From contig NZ_CAJHOF010000011.1 of the NCBI RefSeq assembly GCF_905120465.1, forward strand, positions 1 to 60,726: a stretch of DNA of 60,726 bases, read 5' to 3'. The notes under the pieces were generated by a model. It was not told the DNA's origin and made no database searches. It saw only the letters and a program-made list of their open reading frames with translations. The position numbers and the translations under genes are program-made. Of this stretch, positions 10,185-19,003 are shown piece by piece. The first letter of the stretch is position 1; every line of letters starts with the position of its first letter. Source of the stretch: Campylobacter majalis. Its GTDB lineage: Bacteria > Campylobacterota > Campylobacteria > Campylobacterales > Campylobacteraceae.

Positions 10185-11099
10185 ATGAATGCTGCAGAAT
10201 GCATCTGGATGGATGGCAAGCTAGTAAAATGGAACGAAGCAAATGTGCATATTTTGACACACTCATTGCACTACGGAAATGCTGTATTTGAAGGCACAAG
10301 AGCTTACATGACCGATAAGGGCTTGGCTATTTTTAAATTAAAAGAGCATACCGCTAGGCTTTTAAAATCAGCTAAAATGACTGTTTTGGATGTAAAATTT
10401 AGCCAAAAAGAGCTAGAAGATGCACAAATACAGCTACTTCGTGCAAATAAATTTAAAGGCAATGTCTATATCCGCCCACTAGTTTATCTAGGATATGGTA
10501 TCATGGGACTTGCTCACACAAAAGCTCCTGTAAATACAGCAATTGCTGCGTGGGAATGGGGAGCGTATCTTGGCGAAGAGGGGCTTAAAAAGGGTATTAG
10601 AGTAAAAATTTCAAGCTTTACAAAGCTAAATGTAGGCGGTCAAATGAGCCGTGCAAAGGCTAGTTCAAACTATCTAAGCTCGCAAATGGCAAACTACGAG
10701 GCAAAAGACGCTGGATATGACGAGGCGTTATTGCTTGACAGCGAAGGATATATCTCAGAAGGTCCTGGTGAGTGCTTTTTCATCGTGGAAAATGGCGTTG
10801 TTATAACTCCGCCAAATGATAGCAGTCTTTTAAGTATCACGCAAGATACTGTGATACAAATCGCAAAAGATCTTGGCATTGAAGTTCGCAGAGAACGCAT
10901 CACAAGAGATAGGGCTTATACGGCTGATGAAGCATTTTTCACAGGCACAGCAGCCGAAGTCACACCAATAAGCAACATCGATAACCGCGTGATTGGTTGC
11001 GGTGAGCGTGGCGAGGTAACAAAACGCTTACAAGATGCGTATTTTGACGTAGTTTATGGACGTAACGAAAAATACAGCTCATTTTTAACATACATATGA
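10185..11099 (+). CDS. ilvE: Branched-chain amino acid aminotransferase
   Basis: 304 residues, class IV PLP aminotransferase, which interconverts valine, leucine and isoleucine with their 2-oxo acids using glutamate/2-oxoglutarate. The N-terminal HSLHYGNAVFEGTRAY is characteristic. The likely PLP lysine is in SRAKASSNYL near residue 160, and EGPGECFF and FFTGTAAEVTPI are the expected later motifs. Ten bases separate it from the SPFH gene, a pairing I recall from C. jejuni. Confidence 0.95.
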   Translation: MNAAECIWMDGKLVKWNEANVHILTHSLHYGNAVFEGTRAYMTDKGLAIFKLKEHTARLLKSAKMTVLDVKFSQKELEDAQIQLLRANKFKGNVYIRPLVYLGYGIMGLAHTKAPVNTAIAAWEWGAYLGEEGLKKGIRVKISSFTKLNVGGQMSRAKASSNYLSSQMANYEAKDAGYDEALLLDSEGYISEGPGECFFIVENGVVITPPNDSSLLSITQDTVIQIAKDLGIEVRRERITRDRAYTADEAFFTGTAAEVTPISNIDNRVIGCGERGEVTKRLQDAYFDVVYGRNEKYSSFLTYI

Positions 11100-11109
11100 A
11101 AGGATTAAA

Positions 11110-12228
11110 ATGCCAGCAGATTTAAATGATTATTTTAACAAAAAACGCAATACAAACAACTCATCAAATAACGAAAGTAGCAACGAAGAAAAAGGCTTTA
11201 AAAAGCCAAATTTTAAAGGTCCAAATATACCAAACAACTTTAATTTTGGTAAATTTGGAGCATTAGTTTATGTAGTGATTGCCATCGTAGCAGTCATCGC
11301 ACTTACTCAGCCATTTGTTGTGATAAACTCAGGCGAAGTTGGCATCAAATCAACTGCAGGTAAATACGAGCCAAGCCCACTTCAGCCGGGCTTTCACTTT
11401 TTCGTACCATTTATCCAAAAGGTAGCCATCGTAGATACTCGTGTAAGACTTATAAACTACACATCAGGCGAAGATATGGGCGAGGCACAAAAATACTCCA
11501 CACAAGCCCAAGCAGGTATCATTCGCAAAAACTCTATCTCAGTTTTGGACGCTAGAAACTTACCAGTTAGCATCGACATTACGGTTCAGTATCGTCTAAA
11601 TCCAGAAAATGCACCGCAAACCATCGCTGCGTGGGGCTTTAGCTGGGAGAGCAAGATAGTAGATCCTGTCGTCCGCGACGTGGTGCGTAGCATTGCCGGT
11701 AAATACACAGCAGAAGAGCTTCCAACAAAACGTAACGAGATAGCAACTGCCATAGATGATGGCATCCGCAAAGACATCGACGCTCAGCCAAATAAACCAG
11801 TCGAGCTACTCACAGTTCAACTTCGTGAGATAATATTGCCTGAAAAGGTAAAAGAACAAATCGAGCGTGTTCAAATAGCCAAACAAGAAGCCGAGCGAAC
11901 AAAATATGAAGTCGAAAGAGCAAATCAAGAAGCACTTAAAAAAGCAGCCCTTGCTGAAGGCACGGCAAAAGCTGCTATCATCGAGGCTCAAGGTCGTGCA
12001 GATGCTGCTAAGATCGAAGCAGACGCACAAGCATACGCTAACCGCGAGGTCGCAAAAAGCCTTGATACTAACTTATTAAATTTAAAGCAGATTGAAACTC
12101 AAGGCAAATTTAATGAAGCACTTCGCGAAAATAAAGATGCGAAAATTTTCCTAACTCCAGGTGGCGCAGTGCCAAATATCTGGGTTGATACAAAAGACAA
12201 AGCAAAACAAAGTGCGATAGGTCAGTAA
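11110..12228 (+). CDS. SPFH/prohibitin-family membrane protein
   Basis: 372 residues. After a charged, Asn-rich cytoplasmic N-terminus (residues 1-50) comes one membrane helix (about 53-75, LVYVVIAIVAVIALTQPFVV) and then an SPFH/band 7 domain beginning VINSGEVGIKSTAGKY. A long helical stretch around residues 255-320 is rich in Glu, Ala and Lys, as in the coiled-coil tail of prohibitins and HflK/C. Such proteins build large membrane rings that organise lipid domains or restrain FtsH protease. RBS aaagga precedes the ATG. The partner here is unknown. Confidence 0.88.
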   Translation: MPADLNDYFNKKRNTNNSSNNESSNEEKGFKKPNFKGPNIPNNFNFGKFGALVYVVIAIVAVIALTQPFVVINSGEVGIKSTAGKYEPSPLQPGFHFFVPFIQKVAIVDTRVRLINYTSGEDMGEAQKYSTQAQAGIIRKNSISVLDARNLPVSIDITVQYRLNPENAPQTIAAWGFSWESKIVDPVVRDVVRSIAGKYTAEELPTKRNEIATAIDDGIRKDIDAQPNKPVELLTVQLREIILPEKVKEQIERVQIAKQEAERTKYEVERANQEALKKAALAEGTAKAAIIEAQGRADAAKIEADAQAYANREVAKSLDTNLLNLKQIETQGKFNEALRENKDAKIFLTPGGAVPNIWVDTKDKAKQSAIGQ

Positions 12229-12243
12229 ATTTTAAAAATTAGA

Positions 12244-12270
12244 TTTTAGGGTGAGCAAACCACCCTAAAA
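12244..12270. terminator. Hairpin after the SPFH gene
   Basis: Perfect 10-bp stem ttttagggtg / caccctaaaa with a 7-base loop, 16 bp past the SPFH stop. The flanking A and T run within the stem itself makes it a plausible terminator for ilvE-SPFH. There is no separate long T run. Confidence 0.6.
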
Positions 12271-12333
12271 GTGAAATTTTATAAGTGATTTTAGATGATT
12301 TATAAAATTTTACCGTAAAATCAAGGCGTAAAA

Positions 12334-13044
12334 ATGATAAATATAGACTGGCAAAAGGTTGGCACATTAGTCCCTGCAATCGTTCAAGAAAAAGATACAA
12401 ATGAAGTATTAATGCTTGCATATATGAACGAAGAAGCACTAAGTTTAAGCTTAAAAACTGGCTTTGCACACTACTTTTCACGCACTAAAAATCGTATTTG
12501 GAAAAAGGGCGAAGAGAGCGGCAATACACAAAAAATACACTCAATAAAACTAGACTGCGATAGCGATACTTTGCTATTAAACGTAACACAAAATGGCGGC
12601 ATAGCGTGTCACACTGGTGCTAAGTCTTGCTTTTTTACTGAAATTTTAGACGATGATTTTAAAACTTCAAACACAAATCAAGAAAATTATAGACCAAAAT
12701 ACAATATTTTAGACGAACTTTATCATGTCATACTAGATAGAAAATTAAACGCAGATGCACAAAATTCATATGTCGCAAGTCTATTTAAAAAAGGCGAAAA
12801 TGCGATATTAAAAAAAATAGGCGAAGAAGCGACTGAATTAGCTCTAGCCATTAAAGATGCGACAAAAAACAATCAAGACGAGCAAACAAAAAGCGATGTA
12901 GTATATGAATGTGCTGATTTATTGTTTCATTCATTAGTCGCATTAAGTTTGCACAATATTCACCCTGAACGCGTTTTAAATGAGCTTTCAAGAAGATTTG
13001 GTCTAAGTGGAATTGAAGAAAAAAACCAACGTAATGTTAAGTAG
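12334..13044 (+). CDS. hisIE: Bifunctional phosphoribosyl-AMP cyclohydrolase / phosphoribosyl-ATP pyrophosphatase
   Basis: 236 residues, carrying out steps two and three of histidine synthesis. Residues 1 to about 115 are the HisI domain: NEVLMLAYMNEEAL, THYFSRTK-like AHYFSRTKNRIWKKGEESG, LDCDSDTLLL with the metal-binding Asp residues, and ACHTGAKSCF. Residues about 130-230 are the HisE domain, helical with KIGEEATELALA and the YECADLLFHSLVAL metal-binding helix. The other his genes are not nearby. The 3' end overlaps the next gene's chosen start by 11 bp. Confidence 0.94.
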   Translation: MINIDWQKVGTLVPAIVQEKDTNEVLMLAYMNEEALSLSLKTGFAHYFSRTKNRIWKKGEESGNTQKIHSIKLDCDSDTLLLNVTQNGGIACHTGAKSCFFTEILDDDFKTSNTNQENYRPKYNILDELYHVILDRKLNADAQNSYVASLFKKGENAILKKIGEEATELALAIKDATKNNQDEQTKSDVVYECADLLFHSLVALSLHNIHPERVLNELSRRFGLSGIEEKNQRNVK

Positions 13045-13561
13045 TATCAAACAAAATTTTATTTTTATCTTGCAAAACGCTGGAGTTATAGATTATCTTG
13101 CTTATTCTTGGATTGTTATAGCGTTCATTTTTTTGCTACTTCTTGGGGTGTATTTAGCAATTAAATGGTGGTGGACAATAGGATTTTTGGTTATATTTTT
13201 TGGATTTTTTGGCATGGTTTTTGGGTTTTATTATGTGAGTGACGAGCTCAATAATAGATTAAGAAAAATTGAAATTTCTAAAATCAACACAAAACAACTA
13301 GAGTATTCAAATGCCCTAATGCTTGATTTTAGTGCTAAAAATTTAAGCCCCAAAAAGCTAAAAATATGCAAAATTGATCTAAATTTTTACACTCTAAATA
13401 AAAATAAATATAAAGAAAAACTAAATGCACTAAATCCATTCGTAAAACACACGATATTTGTCAATGAAATTTCAGCATTCGAAGAAAAAGACATAAAATC
13501 AACAATAAACAATTTTGCTTTTGTTGATTATAATATCACAATAAAACCCCTATGCTTTTAA
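13034..13561 (+). CDS. DUF2393-type membrane protein, first copy
   Basis: 175 residues from the ATG at 13034, chosen because the more upstream ATG lies deep in hisIE and would add only charged residues. Two hydrophobic helices (about residues 16-42 and 46-66) precede a soluble domain that contains NALMLDFSAKNLSPKKLKICKI. The family is conserved in Campylobacter and has no known function. By its topology the C-terminal domain is membrane-anchored, probably periplasmic. A second, diverged relative follows at 13678, with the same two-helix plus beta-domain plan. Confidence 0.7.
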   Translation: MLSSIKQNFIFILQNAGVIDYLAYSWIVIAFIFLLLLGVYLAIKWWWTIGFLVIFFGFFGMVFGFYYVSDELNNRLRKIEISKINTKQLEYSNALMLDFSAKNLSPKKLKICKIDLNFYTLNKNKYKEKLNALNPFVKHTIFVNEISAFEEKDIKSTINNFAFVDYNITIKPLCF

Positions 13562-13633
13562 AACCAAAATTTAACAATTTATACATAAAACTATCATTTA
13601 GATAAAATTTTAAGTTTAATTTGTTATTAAAAG

Positions 13634-13641
13634 TGTATAAT
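13634..13641 (+). promoter_or_regulatory. Extended -10 promoter element
   Basis: tgtataat, a close match to the Campylobacter sigma-70 extended -10 box, 36 bp before the second DUF2393 gene, after an AT-rich region with periodic T-runs as is usual upstream of Campylobacter promoters. Confidence 0.5.
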
Positions 13642-13677
13642 AATTAAAAACAAAACACACAAAATAAAAGGGACAAA

Positions 13678-14232
13678 ATGACAAGTAGCTACTTTACTAT
13701 AGTGCATATTTTGGTTCTTATTGTCATATTTGTATTGTCTATGTTATTTTTATTTTTGTCTTTTAAGGCGGATAGGAAGTTATTTATATCGTTGCTATTT
13801 ACAAATGTTTTAGTAAGCACATTTTTAGCAGTATTTTTAATGCCAGTACTTGATAAATATACAAAAAAAGCGGTTCTTGAAAATGTAAAACATCAACGAG
13901 TTTTACGTAACGAAAGTATAGTTTTTAACGGAACAGTAAAAAATATAGGTAAATTTAAAATAAGCGTTTGCAACTTCAATGTAAAACTTATCAATCAGGC
14001 ATTAAGCAAAAACAATATGGGTGGAGAGTCGTTTTTTAAATCAAGTGGAGCCTCTTTATTTTCATGGCTTTTTACAGAAAACAATACAAACAATAAACCA
14101 AACACAGTTGAATATAGCTTTGCTGTGGTTAAGGATTTAGACGCTAAAAAAAGCGAGACTTTTAGTGTTTCTATGCCATATCCAACATACTTTTCTCATA
14201 CCACAATTATAAATAAAATAAGTTGTTATTAA
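13678..14232 (+). CDS. DUF2393-type membrane protein, second copy
   Basis: 184 residues with two N-terminal membrane helices (about 7-28 and 36-58), then a soluble domain beginning VFNGTVKNIGKFKISVCNF, similar in plan to the preceding gene's ALMLDFSAKNLSPKKLKICKI. An aagggac RBS precedes the ATG, and the gene has its own probable promoter. Function unknown. Nine bases separate its stop from the pseudopilin start, so the two are probably cotranscribed, but this does not establish a shared role. Confidence 0.7.
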   Translation: MTSSYFTIVHILVLIVIFVLSMLFLFLSFKADRKLFISLLFTNVLVSTFLAVFLMPVLDKYTKKAVLENVKHQRVLRNESIVFNGTVKNIGKFKISVCNFNVKLINQALSKNNMGGESFFKSSGASLFSWLFTENNTNNKPNTVEYSFAVVKDLDAKKSETFSVSMPYPTYFSHTTIINKISCY

Positions 14233-14240
14233 GGAATTTT

Positions 14241-14663
14241 ATGAAAAAAGCGTTTACCATGATAGAGCTTATTTTCGTAATAGTAATCCTTGGGATATTA
14301 GCCTCTGTTGCCCTGCCAAAATTAGCTGCAACACGCGATGACGCTGAGATAGTAAAAGCAGCAACAAACATAAATATACTATTAAGCGATTTAAAAACAT
14401 ATTACTTGACAAGACACAAAATGCAAGATATAAGTCAAGTAAATAATATGACAAATGTTTTGCCTCCAGTTATAATAAAAGGAAATGCTTGTTTGCGTAT
14501 TTTGCACATTACTGCAGATGGGGTTTTAACAATGGATATAAAAGACGATGGACTTTGTGCTGAAGTTTGGAAATTTTCAAAATTTAAAGATTTAAAAGAT
14601 AAGGTTTTATCAAATGGTGGTAAACTAGATCTAGCACCAATGAGCGTAAAATTTAATAGCTAA
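14241..14663 (+). CDS. Type IV pilin-like (pseudopilin) protein with prepilin signal
   Basis: 140 residues from the ATG at 14241, which has an aagga RBS; an earlier in-frame ATG (14223) lies inside the upstream gene. The N-terminus MKKAFTMIELIFVIVILGIL is a class III prepilin signal: short basic leader, hydrophobic helix, Glu at mature position 5 (F-T-M-I-E). This is cut by PilD-type prepilin peptidase. The rest is a small domain with two Cys (ACLRIL and GLCAEVW) that could form a disulphide. Campylobacter has type II-like secretion/competence pseudopilins; which one this is cannot be said. Confidence 0.8.
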   Translation: MKKAFTMIELIFVIVILGILASVALPKLAATRDDAEIVKAATNINILLSDLKTYYLTRHKMQDISQVNNMTNVLPPVIIKGNACLRILHITADGVLTMDIKDDGLCAEVWKFSKFKDLKDKVLSNGGKLDLAPMSVKFNS

Positions 14664-14693
14664 TTAAACAAACTAAATAATAATCAAAGCAAT

Positions 14694-14726
14694 TTTTAGA
14701 TAAAATCTAGCAAAATTTATCTAAAA
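14694..14726 (+). promoter_or_regulatory. Inverted repeat over the fabZ promoter and RBS
   Basis: Perfect 11-bp inverted repeat ttttagataaa (14694-14704) / tttatctaaaa (14716-14726). The left arm contains a gataaaat -10-like box and the right arm runs into the aaaagg RBS of fabZ. A nearly identical repeat stands before recA at 56116-56145. Confidence 0.45.
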
Positions 14727-14735
14727 GGCTTAAAC

Positions 14736-15182
14736 GTGATAGACGTAGTTGAAATACAAAAAATTCTTCCGCATAGATTTCCATTTTTACTTATAGATCG
14801 TGTTACCAAGATGCAACAAGCACAAAGTATCGTAGCATACAAAAATGTCACGATAGGTGAGCCGATATTTCAAGGGCATTTTCCAGACCACCCAATATAT
14901 CCAGGCGTAATGATAATAGAAGGCATGGCACAAGCTGGTGGTGTTTTAGCATTTAAAAGCATGAGTGATGAACACCAAATCGGCATCGAAAACAAAGTTG
15001 TTTATTTCATGAGTATAGATGGGGCAAAATTTCGCCATCCAGTTCGCCCAGGGGATCGCTTAGAATATAGGCTAAACGTGCTAAAACACAAAGGCAGCAT
15101 TTGGGTATTAGAGGGCAAAGCATATGTGGATGATATCCTTTGTGCCGAGGCTGAACTAAAAGCCATGATAGTGGATAAATAA
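14736..15182 (+). CDS. fabZ: 3-hydroxyacyl-ACP dehydratase FabZ
   Basis: 148 residues, hot-dog fold dehydratase that makes trans-2-enoyl-ACP in type II fatty acid synthesis. The catalytic His is in [12 protein letters not shown] (His13) and the catalytic Glu in [14 protein letters not shown]. The start is GTG at 14736 with an aaaagg RBS 8 bases upstream; no closer ATG fits. It heads a tight run with lpxA and clpX. FabZ and LpxA draw on the same 3-hydroxyacyl-ACP pool, which explains why they sit together. Confidence 0.95.
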   Translation: MIDVVEIQKILPHRFPFLLIDRVTKMQQAQSIVAYKNVTIGEPIFQGHFPDHPIYPGVMIIEGMAQAGGVLAFKSMSDEHQIGIENKVVYFMSIDGAKFRHPVRPGDRLEYRLNVLKHKGSIWVLEGKAYVDDILCAEAELKAMIVDK

Positions 15183-15183
15183 A

Positions 15184-15972
15184 ATGAAAAATATACATCA
15201 AACAGCAGTAGTAGAAGATGGTGCAATTATCGGCGAAGATTGCGTTATTGAGGCCTATGCTTATGTTAGCAAAGATACTGTTTTAGGCGATAACGTAACA
15301 GTAAAGCAAGGTGCAAGAGTTCTTGGCAAAACTAAAATTGGAGACAACTCGCGTATTTTTAGCTATGCAATAGTCGGTGATATACCGCAAGATATCAGCT
15401 ATCAAGCACAAAGTGACACTGGCGTAATCATAGGCAAAAATGCCACAATTAGAGAATTTTGCACAATAAACTCAGGCACACACAAAGGCGATGGATTAAC
15501 AAAAATAGGCGATAATGCTTTTATAATGGCATATTGCCATATAGCACATGATTGCATATTAGGAAACGACATCATTCTTGCAAACAATGCCACGCTAGCT
15601 GGTCACGTCGAAATTGGTGATTTTGCAGTAGTTGGCGGACTTACTCCAATACATCAGTTTGTCAAAATTGGAGAAAGCTGCATGATAGCTGGTGCTTCAG
15701 CACTATCTCAAGACGTTGTGCCATTTTGTCTAGCCGAGGGCAATAGAGCCTACATAAGAAGTCTAAATTTAGTAGGAATTCGCCGAAGATTTGATAAAGA
15801 GCAGGTTGAGAGTTTAGTAAGTGCATATAGATTTTTATTTAATCAAGGCATAAGCATAAAAGAGCAATCAGAAATTTTACTAAGCAAAACAAAAGATAAA
15901 AATGTAAAAAAAATGTGCGAGTTTATTCTAAATACAAAGCGTGGAATACCACTTGCTAAAGGAAGAGATTAA
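15184..15972 (+). CDS. lpxA: UDP-N-acetylglucosamine acyltransferase LpxA
   Basis: 262 residues, first enzyme of lipid A synthesis, moving a 3-hydroxyacyl chain from ACP to UDP-GlcNAc in the cytosol. It shows the left-handed beta-helix hexapeptide pattern from residue 3 (IHQTAVVEDGAIIGEDCVIE) and the catalytic-region motif AYCHIAHDCILGN, where the conserved His lies. A helical C-terminal domain follows near residue 190. It starts one base after the fabZ stop and ends directly against clpX. Confidence 0.95.
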   Translation: MKNIHQTAVVEDGAIIGEDCVIEAYAYVSKDTVLGDNVTVKQGARVLGKTKIGDNSRIFSYAIVGDIPQDISYQAQSDTGVIIGKNATIREFCTINSGTHKGDGLTKIGDNAFIMAYCHIAHDCILGNDIILANNATLAGHVEIGDFAVVGGLTPIHQFVKIGESCMIAGASALSQDVVPFCLAEGNRAYIRSLNLVGIRRRFDKEQVESLVSAYRFLFNQGISIKEQSEILLSKTKDKNVKKMCEFILNTKRGIPLAKGRD

Positions 15973-17211
15973 ATGGATAAAAATAAAAAGATATGCAGTT
16001 TTTGTGGCGAGGCAGAAGCCAATGATAGACGAATATTAGTCAATGAAACTGATAGTGCTTATATCTGCGAATACTGCGTAAATGCCGCATATAATATGCT
16101 ATATGGCGACGAAGGGGCACAAAGCATAAGCGAAAAAGCCGTAAGCGAACACGGTAGCCTGACGCCAAAAGAGCTAAAAGCCGTTTTAGATAGCTATGTA
16201 ATCGGGCAAGAAAAAGCCAAAAAAGTGTTTAGTGTTGGTGTTTATAATCATTATAAGAGAATTTTTAAACAATCAAACATTAAAGACGATACTGAAATTT
16301 CAAAATCAAACATTTTGCTTGTAGGTCCAACAGGTAGCGGCAAAACCCTTATGGCTCAGACGTTAGCTAGATTTTTAGACGTGCCAATAGCCATATGTGA
16401 CGCCACTAGTCTTACTGAGGCTGGTTATGTTGGCGAAGATGTAGAAAATATACTAACACGCCTACTTCAAGCAGCCAATGGCGATGTAAAAAAAGCCGAA
16501 CGAGGTATCGTTTTTGTCGATGAGATAGATAAAATTGCAAGGCGAAGCGAAAATAGAAGCATTACACGCGACGTATCTGGAGAGGGTGTGCAACAAGCTC
16601 TTTTAAAAATCATCGAAGGAAGCGTGGTAAATATACCACCAAAAGGCGGCAGAAAACACCCAAATCAAGACTTCATACAAATTGATACGACAAATATTTT
16701 ATTTGTTTGTGGTGGAGCATTTGACGGACTTATAGACATCATAGAAAATAGACTTGGCAAAAATGTTCTTGGGTTTAATCAAGAAAAACGCAATAAAAGC
16801 GAAAGAGAAAATTTACTAAATTTATTAGAGCCTGATGATTTGGTGCATTATGGCTTAATACCTGAGCTTATTGGTCGTTTGCACGTCGTTGCTACTTTAA
16901 ATGAAATAACAAAAGATGATATGGTTAAAATTTTAACCGAGCCAAAAAACGCTATCTTAAAACAGTATCAAAAACTATTTGCTATAGATGGAGCTAAGCT
17001 AAATTTCAATGACGAAGCACTACTTGCAGTAGCCGAACTAGCAATAGAGCGTAAAACAGGAGCTAGAGGATTAAGATCTATAATGGAAGAAACAATGATA
17101 GATTTAATGTATGATTTACCTGAATTAAATGACTATGAAGTCATTATAACAAAAGAAGTTGTCAAAGATGCACAAAAGCCTATACTTATAAAACAAAACA
17201 AAAGCGCATAA
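15973..17211 (+). CDS. clpX: ClpXP protease ATP-binding subunit ClpX
   Basis: 412 residues. The N-terminal zinc-binding domain has two CxxC pairs (CSFC near residue 8 and CEYC near residue 33). The AAA+ core carries Walker A GPTGSGKT (about residue 118), the pore loop GYVGEDVEN, Walker [10 protein letters not shown] and a sensor/arginine region [12 protein letters not shown]. ClpX unfolds tagged proteins, including tmRNA-tagged ones, and feeds them to ClpP; the tmRNA gene is at 47.3 kb. The ATG abuts the lpxA stop. Confidence 0.96.
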   Translation: MDKNKKICSFCGEAEANDRRILVNETDSAYICEYCVNAAYNMLYGDEGAQSISEKAVSEHGSLTPKELKAVLDSYVIGQEKAKKVFSVGVYNHYKRIFKQSNIKDDTEISKSNILLVGPTGSGKTLMAQTLARFLDVPIAICDATSLTEAGYVGEDVENILTRLLQAANGDVKKAERGIVFVDEIDKIARRSENRSITRDVSGEGVQQALLKIIEGSVVNIPPKGGRKHPNQDFIQIDTTNILFVCGGAFDGLIDIIENRLGKNVLGFNQEKRNKSERENLLNLLEPDDLVHYGLIPELIGRLHVVATLNEITKDDMVKILTEPKNAILKQYQKLFAIDGAKLNFNDEALLAVAELAIERKTGARGLRSIMEETMIDLMYDLPELNDYEVIITKEVVKDAQKPILIKQNKSA

Positions 17212-17220
17212 AGGAAGTAT

Positions 17221-18258
17221 ATGATTTTAGATCAACTAATTGGATTTTTTTCAAGTGACATGGGAATAGACTTAGGTACAGCAAATACCTTAGTATTAGT
17301 AAAAGACAAAGGTATAATTATAAACGAGCCATCAGTTGTAGCTGTGCAACGCGAAAGATATGGCAAACAAAAAATTCTAGCAGTCGGACAAGCAGCAAAA
17401 GATATGGTCGGTAAAACTCCAGGCGATATTGAAGCAATTCGTCCAATGAGAGATGGTGTAATAGCTGATTTTGACATGACTGAGAAAATGATAAGATACT
17501 TCATAGAAAAAACTCACCGCAGAAAGAGCTTCTTAAGACCACGCATTATAATCTCAGTCCCATACGGCCTAACACAGGTTGAGCGTAAAGCTGTTAAAGA
17601 GAGTGCATTAAGTGCTGGTGCAAGAGAGGTGTTTTTGATAGAAGAGCCGATGGCAGCAGCTATTGGGGCGGATTTGCCTATTCGTGAGCCACAAGGAAGC
17701 TTGGTTGTAGATATTGGTGGTGGCACAACTGAAATAGGCGTAGTGTCGCTTGGTGGCTTAGTTATATCTAAATCAATACGCACAGCCGGCGATAAGATGG
17801 ATACTAGCATAGTAAATTACATCAAAGAAAAATATAACTTATTAATAGGCGAAAGAACTGGCGAAGAGATAAAAATCAACATCGGCTCAGCCGTTCAATT
17901 AGAGCGAGAATTAAGCATTATAGTAAAGGGTCGCGATCAAATGACTGGTCTATTAAGTCGCATAGAATTAACAAGCGAAGACGTTAGAGAAGCTATGCGT
18001 GAGCCACTGAAAGAGATAGCAGACGCTCTAAGAACAGTGCTTGAGATGATGCCACCTGATTTAGCCGGAGACATAGTAGAAAACGGCATAGTATTAACTG
18101 GAGGTGGTGCATTGATACGTGGGCTAGACAAATATCTAAGCGATATAGTTAAACTTCCAGTAAGTATAGCTGATGAGCCACTATTAGCAGTTGCTAGAGG
18201 CACAGGTAAGGCACTAAGTGAAATAGGACTGCTTCAACAACTAGCAAATGAAGACTAA
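17221..18258 (+). CDS. mreB: Rod-shape actin homologue MreB
   Basis: 345 residues, bacterial actin that guides lateral cell-wall synthesis under the inner membrane. Visible are the phosphate-1 loop GIDLGTANTLV, SVPYGLTQVERKAV, the phosphate-2 motif VVDIGGGTTEIGVVSLGG and the adenosine motif LTGGGALIRGLDKYL. An aaggaag RBS lies just before the ATG. It overlaps mreC by 11 bp, as expected for the mreBC pair; mreD does not follow. Confidence 0.96.
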   Translation: MILDQLIGFFSSDMGIDLGTANTLVLVKDKGIIINEPSVVAVQRERYGKQKILAVGQAAKDMVGKTPGDIEAIRPMRDGVIADFDMTEKMIRYFIEKTHRRKSFLRPRIIISVPYGLTQVERKAVKESALSAGAREVFLIEEPMAAAIGADLPIREPQGSLVVDIGGGTTEIGVVSLGGLVISKSIRTAGDKMDTSIVNYIKEKYNLLIGERTGEEIKINIGSAVQLERELSIIVKGRDQMTGLLSRIELTSEDVREAMREPLKEIADALRTVLEMMPPDLAGDIVENGIVLTGGGALIRGLDKYLSDIVKLPVSIADEPLLAVARGTGKALSEIGLLQQLANED

Positions 18259-19003
18259 AATTTTACTATTTTTATTGCTGATTTTGCTTACAAGTTTTTC
18301 TTTATATAAAAACTCAAGTGTTAGCAAAATAGCAATAAGCATAAACAATAATGTCCTAGGCGTGTACACCGATGTTGCAAATAGTATTAGTAATTTTATA
18401 AATGAACATTTCAAACAAGCTAGCGAGATACGCAACTTAAGAATACAAAATGCCGAACTTGAACATGCAGCAACGCTTTTATCAACATTTGCAAACGAGT
18501 TAAATCAGATTTTAATCGATAAAAGCTCAGCAATTTATGAGCCAAAAATCAAGCTTGTCAAAAGTCTAGGATATGCAAATATAAGCGATTATAATAAAAT
18601 TTTTATAACAGGCTTTGATGATTATAATGCTAGTAAAATTTACGGATTAATCTATCAAGGCAAAAGCGCAGGAATTGTAATCTCAAAAAACCAAAAGCCA
18701 ATGGCAATACTTCAAACCGATCCAAAAAGTATATTTTCGGTGCATATAGGAAATGATAAAATTCCAGGTGTTGCACATGGAAACAAACAGGCGATAATAG
18801 TAAAATACATCCCACAATGGCTTAGCCCAAAAATCGGTGACGAAGTCTTTACAAGTGGTCTTGATGGGATATTTTTTAGTGGCGTTTTGGTAGGAAAAGT
18901 AACAAACGTATATGATGAAAACGGATACCAAAGTGCCATTGTTGAACCATTTGTTAGAGTTAATAGCCCAAGTTATTTGTATGTAGTTATAAAGGAAAAA
19001 TAA
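18248..19003 (+). CDS. mreC: Cell-shape protein MreC
   Basis: 251 residues: an N-terminal membrane helix (about residues 4-19), a coiled coil rich in Glu, Leu and Asn (about 45-80), then the periplasmic beta domain with [22 protein letters not shown], a recognisable MreC segment. It links MreB to periplasmic peptidoglycan synthases. Its stop shares one base with the carB start (TAATG), so carB may be translationally coupled to it. Confidence 0.92.
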   Translation: MKTKILLFLLLILLTSFSLYKNSSVSKIAISINNNVLGVYTDVANSISNFINEHFKQASEIRNLRIQNAELEHAATLLSTFANELNQILIDKSSAIYEPKIKLVKSLGYANISDYNKIFITGFDDYNASKIYGLIYQGKSAGIVISKNQKPMAILQTDPKSIFSVHIGNDKIPGVAHGNKQAIIVKYIPQWLSPKIGDEVFTSGLDGIFFSGVLVGKVTNVYDENGYQSAIVEPFVRVNSPSYLYVVIKEK

